Below, one piece after another: positions 61,497-64,000 of a stretch of 64,000 nucleotides of DNA. How positions within the stretch are numbered: the stretch's first letter is position 1; each line of letters begins with the position of its first letter. Position numbers and translations under genes: made by a program. Source of the DNA: Streptococcus hyointestinalis (GTDB lineage Bacteria; Bacillota; Bacilli; Lactobacillales; Streptococcaceae); contig NZ_UHFN01000002.1 in NCBI RefSeq assembly GCF_900459405.1, positions 149,009 to 213,008 on the forward strand. The letters are read 5' to 3'. The notes beneath the pieces were generated by a model. It ran no database searches. It saw nothing but the letters and a program-made list of their open reading frames with translations, and was not told the origin of the DNA.

Positions 61497-63635
61497 TTAG
61501 AAATTGGTTATCAGCACTTCTACAGTGTCATTTGATTTAGCTGAGGATTGATAGTTTGAATTATTATAATTGAAATTTAATTTATGGATTTTAAATTTTT
61601 TTGACCAAACTTCTAATATTTCATTCTTATTTCCTTTATGAAGCATAACGTTAGATAAAGCAAATTTAACGCCTTTTTTATCCAATTCTTCAAGACACAT
61701 TAGTAGGTCACCTTCATCTTTTAGGGTCCAACCGTTACTCTCGTTATATGCTGCTGTTGAAATTAAGTAAGGAGGATCAAGATATACAAAATCATTCTCA
61801 CAAAATGTCTGCTTTTTCAAAAAATCTCTAAAATCGAAAGCTGAAAATGTAATGTCTCTTTTTTTTAGCTCAGTCATAAAGTTTTTCAATTTTAGCGACA
61901 TTCTACTATTAAAATCCCTCTTTCCTGGTGGCATATTAAATTTACCATTCCTATTAAATCGAATCTGATTATTGAAAGCATATACAACAAGTATATAAAA
62001 TATTAGTGGTTCTGTTTCCTCATTAAACTTACCATTATTATAATCTGCTCTTAATTTTAAATAGGCATCTTTATTAATGTTTTTTAATCCTGATGAAGAT
62101 GAAGCATTATAATATTCATATCCATACTTTTTAGTATTTGAAAGCCCATATTTTTTTATTACTTCTTCTATTTGGTTAACTAAATCTGAATAATTTTCTT
62201 TTTGCAGAAATTGATACAGATCAATAACTTTACTGCTACTATCATTTATATAGAATTTATTAGCATTAACGTTTATGGAGACATTTGCCCCCCCAGCGAA
62301 AACATCATAAAAATTGTTGATTTGTTCAGGAAAATGTGGAGCTAATTGAGGTATTAACTTAAATTTTCCGCCAGTGTAATTTATAGCTGATTGATGTACA
62401 CTACTTACGGGATTCTTTTTTTTATTTTTGGTAAATACTTCGCAAAGGTAAAGAAGCTCTTTGTGATCTTCTATATTTGTTTTTCCAGTTGTAAATACTT
62501 TAAATGGTGTTTCAAAAACTTGAACTTTTCCTTTTTCACTAAGAATTGTGATTATTTCTTCATTTGAAATCTTAGCATTAGAACGCCCATTTCCCTTTTT
62601 GGCCATATTATTATAAGACACTAGTATATATTTAGAATTTATATTCTCAATCAATTCTTTAAAAGCTTCTGGGGCTTTTGAAGTGGAATAATTAGATTTA
62701 ATATGAGCTCTGTCAACCATTTTTAGAGCTACACCAGTAAGCTCAGGTTGATTCCAATCGATGATATTCTCTAGTAAATGATAAGCATCACCATATTGTC
62801 TTGAATTGTAAGGTGTGTCAATATATACTAAATCAGCTTTAATATTCTTAACCAGTTCGTTTGCATCAGTTTTATAAATTTCATTACCTGAATTATTAAA
62901 ATTATTTTCAGGAATTTTCAAATGGATAGGATTGAAAGAATCCATTTTTTTCCTAAAGGCATCATAATGTCCAACTGTATTTGCAACTTTATCCATAGCG
63001 TATAGTAATGAGGTAAGTAAAAAAGCTTTTTCCCTATTATTTATATCATAACTTTCAATCTTTTCTCTTATAGCTCCAATTTTTCTTGCATTCTCATTTG
63101 AAAAATATTTATCTCCAAAATTTTTTGAAACATAATTGTCTTCAGTTGGCTGTAATTCATTCAACTCACCAATAATATCTCTAACCTTATTGTAGTCTAT
63201 TTGTTCAGTGCCAAACCATGTATTAAAACTGATATAATTAGAACTAAGAATATCATTAATGATAATCTTTTTCCCTCGTTTTCTAAAAATATCTGAGACA
63301 ACTCCAGTTCCCCCAAAAATATCAGCAATTACCTCAATACCTGTTGTATTTTCATCTACTACTTTTTCAATAAAATTGAGCATTTTTTGCTTCGAGCCTA
63401 GATATCTCCTATTTTCAATTTTCAAAAAAGAATCTGTTTTTGCTTTTATACCGTTATGTTCTTCAACTTTTTTTAAAATGATGTTTTGGATATTATTAAC
63501 ATCTTCAGTTGTCCAAGAATACCAATTTCTAAAATCTTTTTTTGGAGCTGGTAAAATCCCCTCTTTTATCCAATTGTGTAGTGTTTGACGAGTTATATCA
63601 AATTTATCTTCAATCTGTTTAGTTGTTAAATTCAT
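61497..63635 (-). CDS. Two-domain adenine methyltransferase with N-terminal helix-turn-helix
   Basis: 712-residue fusion. Residues 1-55 form a MerR-type helix-turn-helix (KQIEDKFDITRQTLHNWIKE). Domain 1 (about 65-345) has FGGTGVVSD and VYIDTPYNSRQY; domain 2 (about 395-700) has FAGGANVS and VYLDPPYLIS. Two D12-class adenine methyltransferase domains fit an asymmetric site, each modifying one strand, as in M.FokI-type enzymes. The helix-turn-helix may repress its own promoter. Start ATG at 63635 after GGAGAAG. Confidence 0.85.
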   Translation of the reverse strand: MNLTTKQIEDKFDITRQTLHNWIKEGILPAPKKDFRNWYSWTTEDVNNIQNIILKKVEEHNGIKAKTDSFLKIENRRYLGSKQKMLNFIEKVVDENTTGIEVIADIFGGTGVVSDIFRKRGKKIIINDILSSNYISFNTWFGTEQIDYNKVRDIIGELNELQPTEDNYVSKNFGDKYFSNENARKIGAIREKIESYDINNREKAFLLTSLLYAMDKVANTVGHYDAFRKKMDSFNPIHLKIPENNFNNSGNEIYKTDANELVKNIKADLVYIDTPYNSRQYGDAYHLLENIIDWNQPELTGVALKMVDRAHIKSNYSTSKAPEAFKELIENINSKYILVSYNNMAKKGNGRSNAKISNEEIITILSEKGKVQVFETPFKVFTTGKTNIEDHKELLYLCEVFTKNKKKNPVSSVHQSAINYTGGKFKLIPQLAPHFPEQINNFYDVFAGGANVSINVNANKFYINDSSSKVIDLYQFLQKENYSDLVNQIEEVIKKYGLSNTKKYGYEYYNASSSSGLKNINKDAYLKLRADYNNGKFNEETEPLIFYILVVYAFNNQIRFNRNGKFNMPPGKRDFNSRMSLKLKNFMTELKKRDITFSAFDFRDFLKKQTFCENDFVYLDPPYLISTAAYNESNGWTLKDEGDLLMCLEELDKKGVKFALSNVMLHKGNKNEILEVWSKKFKIHKLNFNYNNSNYQSSAKSNDTVEVLITNF

Positions 63636-63662
63636 TTCTTCTCCTAATATGCAACTATGCAT

Positions 63663-63759
63663 CTAAACTATTTTACAGGTAATTTATTATACCATAAAAC
63701 ATTCGTTAATCATAGAGGAAATTAGTAAATTGATACAAAAAAACATGAAACTACTATGA
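63663..63759 (-). promoter_or_regulatory. Promoter region of the methyltransferase gene
   Basis: TATGGTATAATAAATT supplies an extended -10 near 63685-63695. An ATGCATAGTTGCAT inverted repeat lies between it and the SD and could be an operator for the helix-turn-helix of the methyltransferase or the controller protein. Confidence 0.5.
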
Positions 63760-63948
63760 TCAATACTTTGAAACAAATTCATCTAAAGTTACGCCGAAAT
63801 AATCAGCTAATTTTATTGCAGACTGTAAGTGCATATCGTTCTCACCTTTTTCCCAACGCGCAACAGTTCGAACAGGGATATTTAACTCTTTTGATAGCAC
63901 TTCGCGAGTTAGTCCGTTGCTTTCTCTCAACTCTCTTAATCTAGTCAT
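63760..63948 (-). CDS. XRE-type controller protein of the R-M system
   Basis: 62-residue helix-turn-helix protein (RLRELRESNGLTREVLSKEL, then RWEKGE and SAIKLADYFGV), the size and fold of restriction-modification C proteins. It lies upstream of the methyltransferase in the same direction, which fits delayed expression of the nuclease after entry into a new cell. SD AAGGTAGG. It could also be an unrelated small repressor. Confidence 0.65.
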   Translation of the reverse strand: MTRLRELRESNGLTREVLSKELNIPVRTVARWEKGENDMHLQSAIKLADYFGVTLDEFVSKY

Positions 63949-64000
63949 ATTGCCTACCTTAAAATTATGTTCTTATCTAATTATTCGCAAAAAAAAATGA

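Overview
The window looks like part of a large conjugative or mobilisable plasmid, or a closely related integrative element, of a streptococcus. Evidence seen: low-GC DNA, LPxTG cell-wall anchors, an antigen I/II-type adhesin, a XerS-type recombinase, a ParA-type partition pair, and an iteron origin next to a RepB-like initiator. There is no rRNA, tRNA, CRISPR array or chromosomal housekeeping operon. The species cannot be fixed from the sequence alone.

Layout. 1-6.9 kb: transfer genes, mostly on the minus strand (a replication-relaxation family protein cut by the window edge, a VirD4/TraG-type coupling protein, an OB/S1-like protein, small membrane proteins). 6.9-12.6 kb: AT-rich repeats, parA and its partner, a membrane nuclease, a tyrosine recombinase lacking its catalytic residues, about 20 iterons, and rep. 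12.8-29.9 kb: a membrane protein, then a long plus-strand accessory operon behind a roughly 500-nt structured leader that contains an intrinsic terminator. The operon encodes a Toprim-like protein, a zinc metalloprotease, Fic, RNase H, an MqsR-like TA pair, a broken zeta toxin split by a TnpB element, PcfK (AcrIIA9 family), PcfJ, and a giant methylase-helicase. 30-34.5 kb: two more TnpB elements and a XerS-like integrase. 34.6-42 kb: minus-strand small membrane proteins, hypothetical genes, a candidate 250-nt ncRNA, and a tandemly duplicated type I toxin-antitoxin locus. 42.3-43.6 kb: a three-gene toxin-antitoxin-SecB chaperone operon resembling the CmdTAC anti-phage system. 43.8-53.5 kb: three LPxTG surface proteins (Sec10/PgrA surface exclusion, antigen I/II adhesin, small anchor protein), the same set of roles as PrgA/B/C of pheromone plasmids. 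53.9-64 kb: restriction-modification island. A type IIG gene preceded by an 8 x 7-bp repeat leader ORF is truncated by a GC-rich foreign block and a decayed IS30 copy, followed by an apparently intact AlwI-like type IIS system with a two-domain methyltransferase and a controller protein.

How the parts fit. At least eight promoters across the window carry one upstream motif (TATGGTAGTCTWTCC) at a fixed 17-18 bp from the -10 box, and lack a consensus -35. They precede transfer, membrane, replication-linked and surface-protein genes, which suggests a plasmid-wide regulon. The accessory operon is modular: five genes share a near-identical hairpin plus Shine-Dalgarno leader. The most interesting items are the CmdTAC-like operon, the shared promoter motif, the attenuated leader RNA, the repeat-controlled leader ORF, and the TnpB insertions inside the zeta gene and between the SD and start codon of xerS.
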